DNA of 43,438 nucleotides from Planctomycetaceae bacterium (GTDB lineage Bacteria; Planctomycetota; Planctomycetia; Planctomycetales; Planctomycetaceae): NCBI GenBank assembly GCA_002724415.1, contig PBOU01000121.1, positions 31,395 to 74,832 of the forward strand, read 5' to 3'. Shown piece by piece: positions 18,177 to 26,770 of this stretch (position 1 is its first letter; each line of letters starts with the position of its first letter). The notes under the pieces were generated by a model. It saw only the letters and a program-made list of their open reading frames with translations, ran no database searches and was not told where the DNA came from. The position numbers and the translations under genes were made by a program.

Positions 18177-19679
18177 CTAGTCGAGAGCCTTGTTGGGGAA
18201 GATTGCTGATGCGCGGTGCTCGATCTTCATCAGTTCTCTGATTCGTGCGACGATCTCGGGATGCTTGGCGGCGACATCGTGAGACTCGGAAATGTCCCGG
18301 TCGAGGTCAAAGAGTTCGATCTTTAACCGGTTGGGGTTGTTGGGCCGCAGTAGGCGTTGTCGCACACCCTTCCATCGTCCCATCCATACGGCCTGTTGAC
18401 CTCCATACCCGGCGAACTCGCGGTAGAGGAACGGTCGAGGCGTTTGCTGTTTTCCGTGGAGGGTGTCGGACAGGCTGACGCCATCGACCCCGGTGGGAAT
18501 TGGCTGGCGACTTCCGGTCAGGGACAGCAGCGTGGGGATCCAGTCTTCGAACCCCGTGACGAAATCGGATGTGGTTCCCTCGGGAATGTGGCCAGGCCAG
18601 CGAGCGATCAGTGGCACCCGGACGCCCCCCTCGTAGAGTGACCCCTTGAGACCTCGTAACGGTTTGACACTGGCGAAGAAGTCGTAGTCGACCTCGCGTT
18701 TGAGGTGCGTGGTGCCGTTGTCTGAGGTGAAAACGACGATGGTGTTGTCGGCCAATTTCAGTCTTTCCAGCAGGTCGAGTATCCGTCCGACATAAGTGTC
18801 CAGGCGTGTGATCATCGCGGCGTAGGCAGCTCGTGGGGTGAAATGTGGTGTGTAACCGCCGCCTTTCAACTTGGTGAACGGCGGGTCATGCCATTTCAGT
18901 GCCAGGTAGGGTTTCAACGCATCGTCGGGGACATGCAGTGCCAGGTGCGGGATCACGGTGGGATAGTAAAGGAAGAAGGGGCGGTCCTTGTTGGTTTCGA
19001 TGAACCGGAGGGCCTGGGCAGCAATCCGGTCGGGGGCGTAGTCCTGTCCCTTGAACTGGCTGTAGTTGCCCGGGTTGCTGGTGTCGGCGTCCTTGGCAAA
19101 GCGGGCGTGGCCGCCCACCGGAGGATTGTTTTTCAGCGGGATCCGTTTGTTGTCGCTCCAGAGGTACGAGGGGTAGTAGCTGTGCGCATGTCGTTGGCAG
19201 TTGTAGCCATAGAAACGGTCGAACCCCTGTTTCAGTGGTCCGCCTTCGGATCCCGGAGGACCGAGTCCCCACTTCCCGAAAGCGCCGGTGGCGTAGCCAT
19301 CCTTTTTGAGAAGTTCGGCGATTGTGACTTCGGCGGCTGGAATCGGGACCTGTCCTTCAGGCCGGACTTCCTTGTTACTGCGGACCCAGGCGTGCCCGGG
19401 ATGCTTGCCTGTCATCAAGACACACCGGGACGGGGCACAGACGGCATTTCCCGAATAATTGCGAGTGAATTTCATGCCTTCGCGGGCGAGTCGGTCGATG
19501 TGTGGAGTGCGAATCTTCTTCTGCCCGTAACAGCCCAATTCAGCGAACCCGAGGTCGTCGGCCATGATGAAGACAATGTTGGGACGATCGGCCGCAACGG
19601 CTGTTGTCGTCCACGTGCACGCTGTCATGGCCGCCAGGATGGCCAGGGGCAGTCGGGTGAGTCGAGTCGTGTCAGGCAT
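18177..19679 (-). CDS. Sulfatase (arylsulfatase A-like, S1 family)
   Basis: NIVFIMADDLGFAELGCYGQ; CAPSRCVLMTGKHPGHAWVR formylglycine motif C-x-P-S-R; GKWGLGPPGSEG. Start at MPDTTRLTRLP preferred. Confidence 0.95.
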   Translation of the reverse strand: MPDTTRLTRLPLAILAAMTACTWTTTAVAADRPNIVFIMADDLGFAELGCYGQKKIRTPHIDRLAREGMKFTRNYSGNAVCAPSRCVLMTGKHPGHAWVRSNKEVRPEGQVPIPAAEVTIAELLKKDGYATGAFGKWGLGPPGSEGGPLKQGFDRFYGYNCQRHAHSYYPSYLWSDNKRIPLKNNPPVGGHARFAKDADTSNPGNYSQFKGQDYAPDRIAAQALRFIETNKDRPFFLYYPTVIPHLALHVPDDALKPYLALKWHDPPFTKLKGGGYTPHFTPRAAYAAMITRLDTYVGRILDLLERLKLADNTIVVFTSDNGTTHLKREVDYDFFASVKPLRGLKGSLYEGGVRVPLIARWPGHIPEGTTSDFVTGFEDWIPTLLSLTGSRQPIPTGVDGVSLSDTLHGKQQTPRPFLYREFAGYGGQQAVWMGRWKGVRQRLLRPNNPNRLKIELFDLDRDISESHDVAAKHPEIVARIRELMKIEHRASAIFPNKALD

Positions 19680-19820
19680 GGGTGCGGTGTTTCCCATTCG
19701 GTGTTCGAAGTTCAGTTGAGGTCAACGGGATTGTTGCTGAGGGACGAGGCCGGGTTTCCCGGGACCTGTCAGCGTGAGCGTTTGGAAATCGCACGTGTGC
19801 CACTGGAGCCAGGCCTCGAG

Positions 19821-20378
19821 TCACATGGCAGTTGCCGGTTCGGTGGGATCGTCGGAGTAGACAGTGTTGAACGAAGTCAACGCGATGCCACCCAGGCGTT
19901 CGGCGATGGCCCGGTATGGGCCGCGGCGGAACTCCCACTTCTTGAGGCGAGGCAATTGTTCGAGCCAGTCGCACAAGTGGACGGTGCACAGGTCGGTGAA
20001 TTGCTCCTCATTCATTTCGATCGTTTCACCAGTCTCGCGGTTGCGAATGGAATACGGAGCCGATGACGCGATTTGTTCATCAAATGTGGAACGGTCCATG
20101 ACGCAGTTGACCCACGCAATGAATTCGGCGTGGTCGCCGATGAGTGCGCGGACTTCATCGCGTTGTTCTTGTGACAACGCGAATGCCTGGAACATCTCGG
20201 TTCCGTAAATCGAATGGAACAGGCCGGCCCGGCAGACCGCGGTGCTCGCGTTCCACGTCTTGAGGTCGTTGTAGACACCGACCAGGTGCGCCAGGAAGAC
20301 GGTTTCGGTATGCGGGATGTCCTCGGTGCCCAGTTCGCAAAGGAACCGGGTCATTGCCTTGTACTGGGGGTCTGTCAT
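19821..20378 (-). CDS. DUF6817-like protein
   Basis: FLCELGTEDIPHTETVFLAHLVGVYNDLKTWNASTAVCRAGLFHSIYGTEMF resembles DUF6817 (recalled, not searched). Confidence 0.7.
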   Translation of the reverse strand: MTDPQYKAMTRFLCELGTEDIPHTETVFLAHLVGVYNDLKTWNASTAVCRAGLFHSIYGTEMFQAFALSQEQRDEVRALIGDHAEFIAWVNCVMDRSTFDEQIASSAPYSIRNRETGETIEMNEEQFTDLCTVHLCDWLEQLPRLKKWEFRRGPYRAIAERLGGIALTSFNTVYSDDPTEPATAM

Positions 20379-20416
20379 GTTGGGGCCTGGAGGCGGGTTG
20401 GGGTGAAGATAAGTTT

Positions 20417-21244
20417 CTACGGGTTGAAGTCGACTTCGAGCATTTTGCCCCGCAACTGGGTGAGGGCCTTTTTCTCGTCGGCCATGGGGATTTTTTCTTC
20501 GCGACCCAGCATGGTTTCCAGTCGCGTGATCTGCCCGACGAGTTGGGCGAGTGTCTCCGGAGTCAGTGCTCCTTCGTGATCGTCACCGGGCATGCGGGTG
20601 TGGTAGGTGAAGTGTTTTTCGAGGACCGTGGCTCCCAGGGCCACGGCAGCCAGGCAGGCCTCGGTCCCACGGCTGTGATCGCTGTAGCCGATGGGGATGT
20701 CGGGGAACGCGTTCTGCATGGCACGAATTGCAAGCAGGTTCACGTTGGGGTCCTCGGTCGGGTACTGGCTGGTGCAGTGTAGCAGTGACAGGTTGTTGAT
20801 GGATCCCAGGCATTCGACCGCTCGCTGAATTTCCTGGATCGTGGCTCCGCCGGTGGAGAGATAAACGGTATCGACCTGGTCGGCCCGGTCGTTGACGTGT
20901 TCAAGCAAATCGAAGTCGACGACACGACTGGAGGCAAGTTTCAAGGCCGTCAGTCCCATGCGGTCAACCAGGAAATCGGTTGAGCGGCGAGTGAAAGTGG
21001 AACTGAGAAACGTGATGCCCAACTCGCCGCACAGTTGCTGCATCTCGAAGTGGACGTCCTCGGGCATCTCCACCCCGCGGAACCAGTCAAACCACTCGTG
21101 GTCCGGTCCAAACTGGTTGGCCGTGTAGGTCTGGAACTTGGCGATGGTGGCCCCGTTGGCAGCCGCCTCGGTGACCATTCCGCGACAGACATCCCAGCGG
21201 CCGTAATGATTTTCGCCCAATTCGGCGATCAGGACCGTGTTCAA
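20417..21244 (-). CDS. NeuB-family (N-acetylneuraminate synthase-like) TIM-barrel protein lacking the C-terminal SAF domain
   Basis: LIAELGENHYG; AAANGATIAKFQTYTA; FLSSTF; LLHCTSQYPT; IGYSDHSRGTEACLAAVALGATVLEKHFT; PGDDHEGALTPETL; ORF stops at 275 aa. Confidence 0.85.
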   Translation of the reverse strand: MNTVLIAELGENHYGRWDVCRGMVTEAAANGATIAKFQTYTANQFGPDHEWFDWFRGVEMPEDVHFEMQQLCGELGITFLSSTFTRRSTDFLVDRMGLTALKLASSRVVDFDLLEHVNDRADQVDTVYLSTGGATIQEIQRAVECLGSINNLSLLHCTSQYPTEDPNVNLLAIRAMQNAFPDIPIGYSDHSRGTEACLAAVALGATVLEKHFTYHTRMPGDDHEGALTPETLAQLVGQITRLETMLGREEKIPMADEKKALTQLRGKMLEVDFNP

Positions 21245-21278
21245 TTCAGTGACTCCCGTTGTGGTGTCGCAACAGCGA

Positions 21279-22631
21279 TTACCCGCCGACGATTTTCAGT
21301 GGTGGGTTCGTCTTCCAACGCCCACGAGTGAAGTCGGGGACGTCCATGGTTTGACTGCGGTTGGCGATGGAGCGTTCACTGAGTTCGGAAACCACACTCC
21401 ATGCGGCGGCGTCATAGACATCCATGTCCGGTTCCGTTCCCGTGTGCAGGCATTCGATCAACCGGTGGATCTCCATGTAATCCATTCCGCCATGCCCTTT
21501 GCCTTGGGCTTCTCTAATCAGTTTTCTCCACAGCGGGTGTTCGTATTTCGACTGGAATGTGTCGATGGGTTCCCACTTGTGCCCACGAGCATTGGACTCC
21601 AACGCGATCCGGTCGGGGTAGCCCTGAACGATGCCCCGCGTGCCCTGGACCATGTTGATCCGCGTGTAGGGACGTGGCAACTGCGTGTCGTGTCCGAGCG
21701 TGATGGTGCGTCCTTTCTTGGTGCGGATCATCGTCGTGTTGACGTCTCCCGACTTGTACTTGCGGGTCGCCAGCGGATGCTTGGCCCCGAACCGATCGGC
21801 ATAGAACACGTTGAGTCCGCGGGAGATGCTGCTCATGGAGACCAGGTAATCGAATTGGTCCCCACGGTTGATGTCCATGCACTGGGCGACTGGCCCCAGC
21901 CCGTGGGTCGGATAGAGGTTGCCGTCGCGATGGATCTTGTTCTCGAGTCGCCACCGAACCTCGGCGTCGGCTCCGATGAACTCGCGGTCGTCACGCAATT
22001 CGTGCAGGTAGCCCGCTTCGCCGTGAACCAGTTCACCCAGGAGTCCCTGGCGGACCATGTTGAGAACCATCATCTCCGTGCGACCGTAGCAGCAGTTTTC
22101 GAGCATGACACAATGCCGTTGTGACTTCTCGGCGGTTTCCACCATCTGCCAGCACTCGTCGACGGTCACCGCGGCGGGCACTTCGGTCGCGGCATGGTGC
22201 CCATTTTTCATGGCGGCGACACAAACCGGCACATGCCAACGCCAGGGGGTGGCCGTGACAACCAGGTCCAGGTCGTCGCGTTCACAAAGCTTGTCGAAAG
22301 CCCGTTCGTCTGGGAAATAGGCGTCGGGCTTGGGTTGCCCAGCCGAGACGACGGTCTTCTGGGCCAGTTGGCAGCGGTCTTCCAGGAGGTCGCAAACGGC
22401 TTTGACCTCGACACCGGGCTGGTCCAGCAGCAATCTCAGCAGGTGAAACCCCCGTCCTCCGATCCCGACCATTCCGACGCGGATGTGAGAAATCGGTTTC
22501 AACCGCGGGTCGGGCGATTCGTCTTTCTTTTTTGCGGGATCGCCGGCCTGGGCCAAAGCTGGAAGGACGACTCCGGCGCCGACTCCCGCTCCCAGTTTCA
22601 TCGCGTCTCGCCTGTTGAAGCCTGTGGTCAT
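21279..22631 (-). CDS. Gfo/Idh/MocA family oxidoreductase, TAT signal
   Basis: FNRRDAMKLGAGVGAGVVLPALAQA; VGMVGIGGRGFHLLRLLL; TATPWRWHVPVCVAAMKNGHHAATEVPAAVTVDECWQMVE. Confidence 0.92.
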   Translation of the reverse strand: MTTGFNRRDAMKLGAGVGAGVVLPALAQAGDPAKKKDESPDPRLKPISHIRVGMVGIGGRGFHLLRLLLDQPGVEVKAVCDLLEDRCQLAQKTVVSAGQPKPDAYFPDERAFDKLCERDDLDLVVTATPWRWHVPVCVAAMKNGHHAATEVPAAVTVDECWQMVETAEKSQRHCVMLENCCYGRTEMMVLNMVRQGLLGELVHGEAGYLHELRDDREFIGADAEVRWRLENKIHRDGNLYPTHGLGPVAQCMDINRGDQFDYLVSMSSISRGLNVFYADRFGAKHPLATRKYKSGDVNTTMIRTKKGRTITLGHDTQLPRPYTRINMVQGTRGIVQGYPDRIALESNARGHKWEPIDTFQSKYEHPLWRKLIREAQGKGHGGMDYMEIHRLIECLHTGTEPDMDVYDAAAWSVVSELSERSIANRSQTMDVPDFTRGRWKTNPPLKIVGG

Positions 22632-22809
22632 GAGAATGGTCTCCCCGTGGATTCAGCTGACCGTGCTGGATGAAGTGAAAACGATTTCGAGAACAGTGTA
22701 CAACAGGGACCTCGTTGAAATCCCGTGGATTCGTAGAATGCGAGTTTCTGACTTGCCGACCGTGGATGTTTGAAATTGACCCCCGCAGTGACGGCGCTCC
22801 ACAATAACT

Positions 22810-22829
22810 AACTCGAGTACTCTTGAGTT
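22810..22829. promoter_or_regulatory. Imperfect palindrome in divergent intergenic region
   Basis: AACTCGAGTACTCTTGAGTT: outer AACTC/GAGTT arms plus perfect inner GAGTACTC palindrome, about 40 nt upstream of the GTG at 22869. Confidence 0.3.
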
Positions 22830-22868
22830 GGTGGCGAAGCGATTGGCTGTGCGAACCTGGAACCGGCC

Positions 22869-25403
22869 GTGACAATCACAAAAACACTGAAAACCGCTTG
22901 GAGATCGATCCTGCTCGGGGTCGGTGTGTTGGTCGGCCAGTGTGTCGACGTGATGTCGGCCGATCGGATCGTGGTGGAACCTTCGCGAATAGAGATCACC
23001 AGCCAACTCGACCAGGTTCAGTTGCTGGTCACCCTGGTAAAGGAATCGGGCCAGCCGCGGGATGTGACACGCGTGTCCTCGTTCAACTTCGAAGGGGATT
23101 CTGTTGCCTCGATCGATTCCCAGGGACGGTTGCAGGCAACGGGCGCCGGTGAGGCAACCCTGACGGTTAGGCACGGTGGGCTGGTGTCACGGTTGCCGGT
23201 GGTGGTTGGCGAAGGGTTTGACGTGGGGACGTCGCGATTTGTTGATCACGTGTTGCCGGTGTTGAGTCGTTCCGGATGCAATCAGGGGGCGTGTCACGCC
23301 TCGCAGTTTGGCAAGGGGGGCTTGAAACTGTCCGTGTTTGCCTTTGCTCCGGAAGCCGATCACCTGGCATTGACCCGAGAATGGGACAACCGCCGTGTTT
23401 CGCTGGTCGCGCCGGAAGACAGCCTGGTGCTGCGGAAGGCCACGCTCCAGGTCGGGCATGGTGGCGGTCGTCGATTTCTCCCGGACAGCTACGCCTACAA
23501 CGTTCTGAAGGTGTGGGTTTCCGATGGTGCGCCGGGCCCGGGGGGAACAGGCCAATCGGAGTCCACACGAATCGTCGGGCTTGATGTTTTTCCGCATGAG
23601 CGGATCTACCGGTCGGGACAAACCCAGCAGTTACGCGTTGTGGCCCGGTATGCCGACGGTCACATGAATGATGTCACCCGACGAGCGGCCTTCGACAGTC
23701 TCGAGTCGGGAATCGCGAGCGTGGACAGTGATGGGCAACTCGTTGTCACCGGCAGCGGCCAGGCGGCAATCATGGTTCGATTTCGCGGACAAACAGCCGT
23801 GTCACATGCCATTTCTCCGTTCTCGGCGACTCCAGCGGTGGCTCGCAGGGCAACCAGTCACAACTTGATCGACACGCACGTGGCCCGTCGCTGGGAGAGA
23901 CTCAATATGCGGCCAGCGCCGCGTTGCAGTGATGCGGAGTTCATCCGACGGGCGTTTCTGGATTGCCTGGGTACGCTGCCACGGGCCGAGGTGGTGCAGC
24001 GATTTCTGGCCTCCGACGCAGTCGATAAGCGAGAACGGTTGGTGGACCAGATCCTGGGACTGACCGGTGATCCGGCACGGGATCTCTATATCGACGAGTG
24101 GAGCACATTTTGGACTCTGAAGTTCTCTGACATCCTTCGCAACAATCGCAAGACATCGGGTGACGCCGGGATGTGGGCCTTTCACAACTGGATTCGCCAA
24201 TCGCTGCGTCACAACAAGCCGTATGACCAGTTCACGCGAGAGTTGATCACGGCACAGGGATCAATTTTCGAACACGGTCCCGCCAATTTCATCGCCTCGT
24301 CACGGCGTCCGACCGACGTGGCGACGATTTCCGACCCGGCCGACCTGGCCGAGACAACCGCCCAGGTGTTCCTGGGCATACGGTTGCAGTGTGCCCGGTG
24401 TCACCACCATCCGTTCGAGTCGTACAGTCAGTCGGATTTCTATGGCCTGGCAGCGTTCTTCACACGGCTGGACAGCAAGTCCAGCGGAACATTCGGTGAG
24501 TTGGGTTTTGATGCGGTGGTGAGCCTGGCCCCGTTGAGTGCCAACCGGGGGTTGAAACATCCTCGGAGTGGGCAGGTCGTTGCTCCGCGACCACTGGGTG
24601 GTGCGGCCGTGGATACACGAGGTGTTCTCGACATCCGTGAACCCCTGGTTGACTGGTTGGTGTCGCCGCAGAATCGGTTGTATTCGCGGAATATTGTCAA
24701 TCGCATCTGGGGCCATTTCTTGGGCACCGGGATTGTCGAGCCTGTCGACGATCTGCGATCGACAAATCCGCCGACGAACCCACAATTGCTTGATGCCGTG
24801 GCGGACGATTTCGTGGCCCACAAGTACGATCTGAAGCATCTGATGCGGCGGATCATGACATCGGCCACTTACCAGTTGTCATCCACGGCTGACCCGGAAC
24901 ATGTCAACGACCGTCGTTTCTACACTCACTACAACGTGAAACGGTTGTCGGCCGAGGTTTTGCTGGATGCGATCGATCACGCTTGTGGAACCCACGAACG
25001 ATTCCCCGGGGTTCCCCCCGGGACCCGGGCTATTGCGTTGCCCGATCCCAATTTTGAATCGTATTTTCTCGACACCCTGGGCCGTCCCCGGCGATTGACC
25101 AATTGCGAGTGTGAGCGGACGGCCGAGCCGAACATGTCCCAGGTGCTGCACCTGTGCAACGGAGAGAAGTTCGAGAAAAAACTGGCCGACAAGGATGGGA
25201 GATTGTCTCGATTGGTTGCCGGGAAGCGGACGACCGACGAGATCGTTATCCAACTGTATCTGGCCACCTTCAGTCGTCTTCCGACGGATGCCGAAATGAC
25301 CACCTGCCTCGGGGTGGTTGGTCAATCGGAGAACCGGCGTAAAGGGCTGGAAAATATCCTGTGGGCACTCTGCAACAGCCGCGAGTTCCTTTTCAATCAT
25401 TGA
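22869..25403 (+). CDS. Ig-like (BIG2-type) / DUF1549 / DUF1553 domain-containing protein
   Basis: GTG start; Ig-like segments (RIVVEPSRIEITSQLDQVQLLVTL..., VFPHERIYRSGQTQQLRVVARYADG); GCNQGACHASQFGKGGLKLSVFAF; LQCARCHHHPFESYSQSDFYGLAAFF; IVNRIWGHFLGTGIV; STNPPTNPQLLDAVADDFV. Confidence 0.93.
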   Translation: MTITKTLKTAWRSILLGVGVLVGQCVDVMSADRIVVEPSRIEITSQLDQVQLLVTLVKESGQPRDVTRVSSFNFEGDSVASIDSQGRLQATGAGEATLTVRHGGLVSRLPVVVGEGFDVGTSRFVDHVLPVLSRSGCNQGACHASQFGKGGLKLSVFAFAPEADHLALTREWDNRRVSLVAPEDSLVLRKATLQVGHGGGRRFLPDSYAYNVLKVWVSDGAPGPGGTGQSESTRIVGLDVFPHERIYRSGQTQQLRVVARYADGHMNDVTRRAAFDSLESGIASVDSDGQLVVTGSGQAAIMVRFRGQTAVSHAISPFSATPAVARRATSHNLIDTHVARRWERLNMRPAPRCSDAEFIRRAFLDCLGTLPRAEVVQRFLASDAVDKRERLVDQILGLTGDPARDLYIDEWSTFWTLKFSDILRNNRKTSGDAGMWAFHNWIRQSLRHNKPYDQFTRELITAQGSIFEHGPANFIASSRRPTDVATISDPADLAETTAQVFLGIRLQCARCHHHPFESYSQSDFYGLAAFFTRLDSKSSGTFGELGFDAVVSLAPLSANRGLKHPRSGQVVAPRPLGGAAVDTRGVLDIREPLVDWLVSPQNRLYSRNIVNRIWGHFLGTGIVEPVDDLRSTNPPTNPQLLDAVADDFVAHKYDLKHLMRRIMTSATYQLSSTADPEHVNDRRFYTHYNVKRLSAEVLLDAIDHACGTHERFPGVPPGTRAIALPDPNFESYFLDTLGRPRRLTNCECERTAEPNMSQVLHLCNGEKFEKKLADKDGRLSRLVAGKRTTDEIVIQLYLATFSRLPTDAEMTTCLGVVGQSENRRKGLENILWALCNSREFLFNH

Positions 25404-25444
25404 GCAAGGTGTACCACTCGGTCATTCGACCCGGGGATTGTGAC

Positions 25445-26770
25445 ATGCTGAATCTTCGACCACAGCGACACGCCGACTGCCAGTCGTCGGGGCGACGCCA
25501 ATTCTTGATGCAGGTGGGCTCACTGGGCGGCGTGGGTTTGTCGTTGGATGGTGTGCTTCGGTACCAGGCCGCGGCGGCCGAGCCAATGGGATCGGGGACG
25601 AAAAACAACTGCATCCTGATCTGGACTCGCGGTGGAACCAGTCACCATGACACGTTGGATCCAAAGCCGGACGCCCGTGCGGAAATCCGTGGAGAGTTTG
25701 GGACCACGGCCACCTCGATTCCCGGTGTTCGGTTTTCCGACCACGTTCCGGGTTTTGCTCGGGGCGCCAAAGACCTTGCGGTCGTCCGCAACCTGAATTC
25801 GATCAACGGTGCCCATGGCTCGGCCGATGCCATCATGCTTTCGGGTTGGCAGTTGAATCCTGCCGTGACCTATCCCACCTACGGTTCGGTGATCTCTCGC
25901 GAGCGGGGCCCGCGTCGTGACATGCCGGCTTTCGTCCAGTTGGGTAACGAGGTGGACAGGAAGTTCATGGGAGGCACTGCCGGGTACCTGGGGATCACGC
26001 ACAATCCTTTTGAGGTGTTCGAGGATCCCAACGCGGAGAAATTCACCGTCCGTGATCTCACGTTGCCCGGTGGAGTCAGCCCCAGGCGGGTGTCGTTGCG
26101 ACGTGAGGCGTTGAGCAAACTCGACACGCTGCAGCGGGGGTTGGCCAAGAGGCCGGCGGCACTGTCGGCTATTGATACTTATTATCGCGACGCGTTCCGA
26201 ATGATCAGTTCGACCAACACCCAACGGGCCTTCCAGTTGTCGCGTGAGTCGGAAAAGACACGTGATGCTTATGGCCGGACGACGTTTGGGCAGAGTTGCC
26301 TGTTGGCTCGACGGTTGATCGAGTCGGGCAGCCGGTTTGTCACAGTCAGCAACGCCGACTGGGACACGCATGACAAGAATTTCAGCCGTCTCAAGAAGTT
26401 GCTGCCTCCAATTGACCAGGCGTTCCCTGCACTGGTGGCCGACTTGAAAGAACGCGGGCTGCTGGACTCGACATTGGTTGTCTGGCTGACCGATTTTGGT
26501 CGGACGCCCAAGGTGAACACGGCTGCGGGCCGGGATCACTGGGCGTCTGCCGGGTTGGCGGTTTTTGCCGGTGCAGGAACTCCGCCTGGAGTCATTGTCG
26601 GTCAGACGGATGCTGAGGGAGGGCGCAGCATCGGTGAAGAATACAACCCCCGCGACATCGCCGCGACGATCTACAGCAAACTGGGGATCCCACTGGACAC
26701 AACCCACATCAATGGCGACGGCCGGCCGATGAGGTTGTGCGAAGGGCGACCGATCCGGGAGTTGTCATGA
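25445..26770 (+). CDS. DUF1501 domain-containing protein
   Basis: Start at MLNLRPQRHADCQSSGRRQFLMQVGSLGGVGL; CILIWTRGGTSHHDTLDPKP; VVWLTDFGRTPKVNTAAGRDHWASAGLAVFAGAGTPPG. Confidence 0.95.
   Translation: MLNLRPQRHADCQSSGRRQFLMQVGSLGGVGLSLDGVLRYQAAAAEPMGSGTKNNCILIWTRGGTSHHDTLDPKPDARAEIRGEFGTTATSIPGVRFSDHVPGFARGAKDLAVVRNLNSINGAHGSADAIMLSGWQLNPAVTYPTYGSVISRERGPRRDMPAFVQLGNEVDRKFMGGTAGYLGITHNPFEVFEDPNAEKFTVRDLTLPGGVSPRRVSLRREALSKLDTLQRGLAKRPAALSAIDTYYRDAFRMISSTNTQRAFQLSRESEKTRDAYGRTTFGQSCLLARRLIESGSRFVTVSNADWDTHDKNFSRLKKLLPPIDQAFPALVADLKERGLLDSTLVVWLTDFGRTPKVNTAAGRDHWASAGLAVFAGAGTPPGVIVGQTDAEGGRSIGEEYNPRDIAATIYSKLGIPLDTTHINGDGRPMRLCEGRPIRELS

Noticed and set aside
19750-19762. CCGGGtttCCCGG hairpin between DUF6817 and sulfatase genes
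   Set aside because: Short 5-bp stem without a U-tract; not enough to call a terminator.
18843-20066. 407-aa + strand ORF
   Set aside because: Lies antisense to the sulfatase and DUF6817-like genes, which have clear family motifs; its translation shows no recognisable domain and reads as a GC-rich shadow ORF.
21237-22124. 295-aa + strand ORF
   Set aside because: Antisense to the Gfo/Idh/MocA gene at 21279-22631; considered a shadow ORF.
22653-23174. 173-aa - strand ORF in the divergent intergenic region
   Set aside because: Overlaps the 5' end of the DUF1549 gene on the opposite strand; no signal or domain.
25520-26707. 395-aa - strand ORF
   Set aside because: Antisense to a clear DUF1501 gene; no domain signal.
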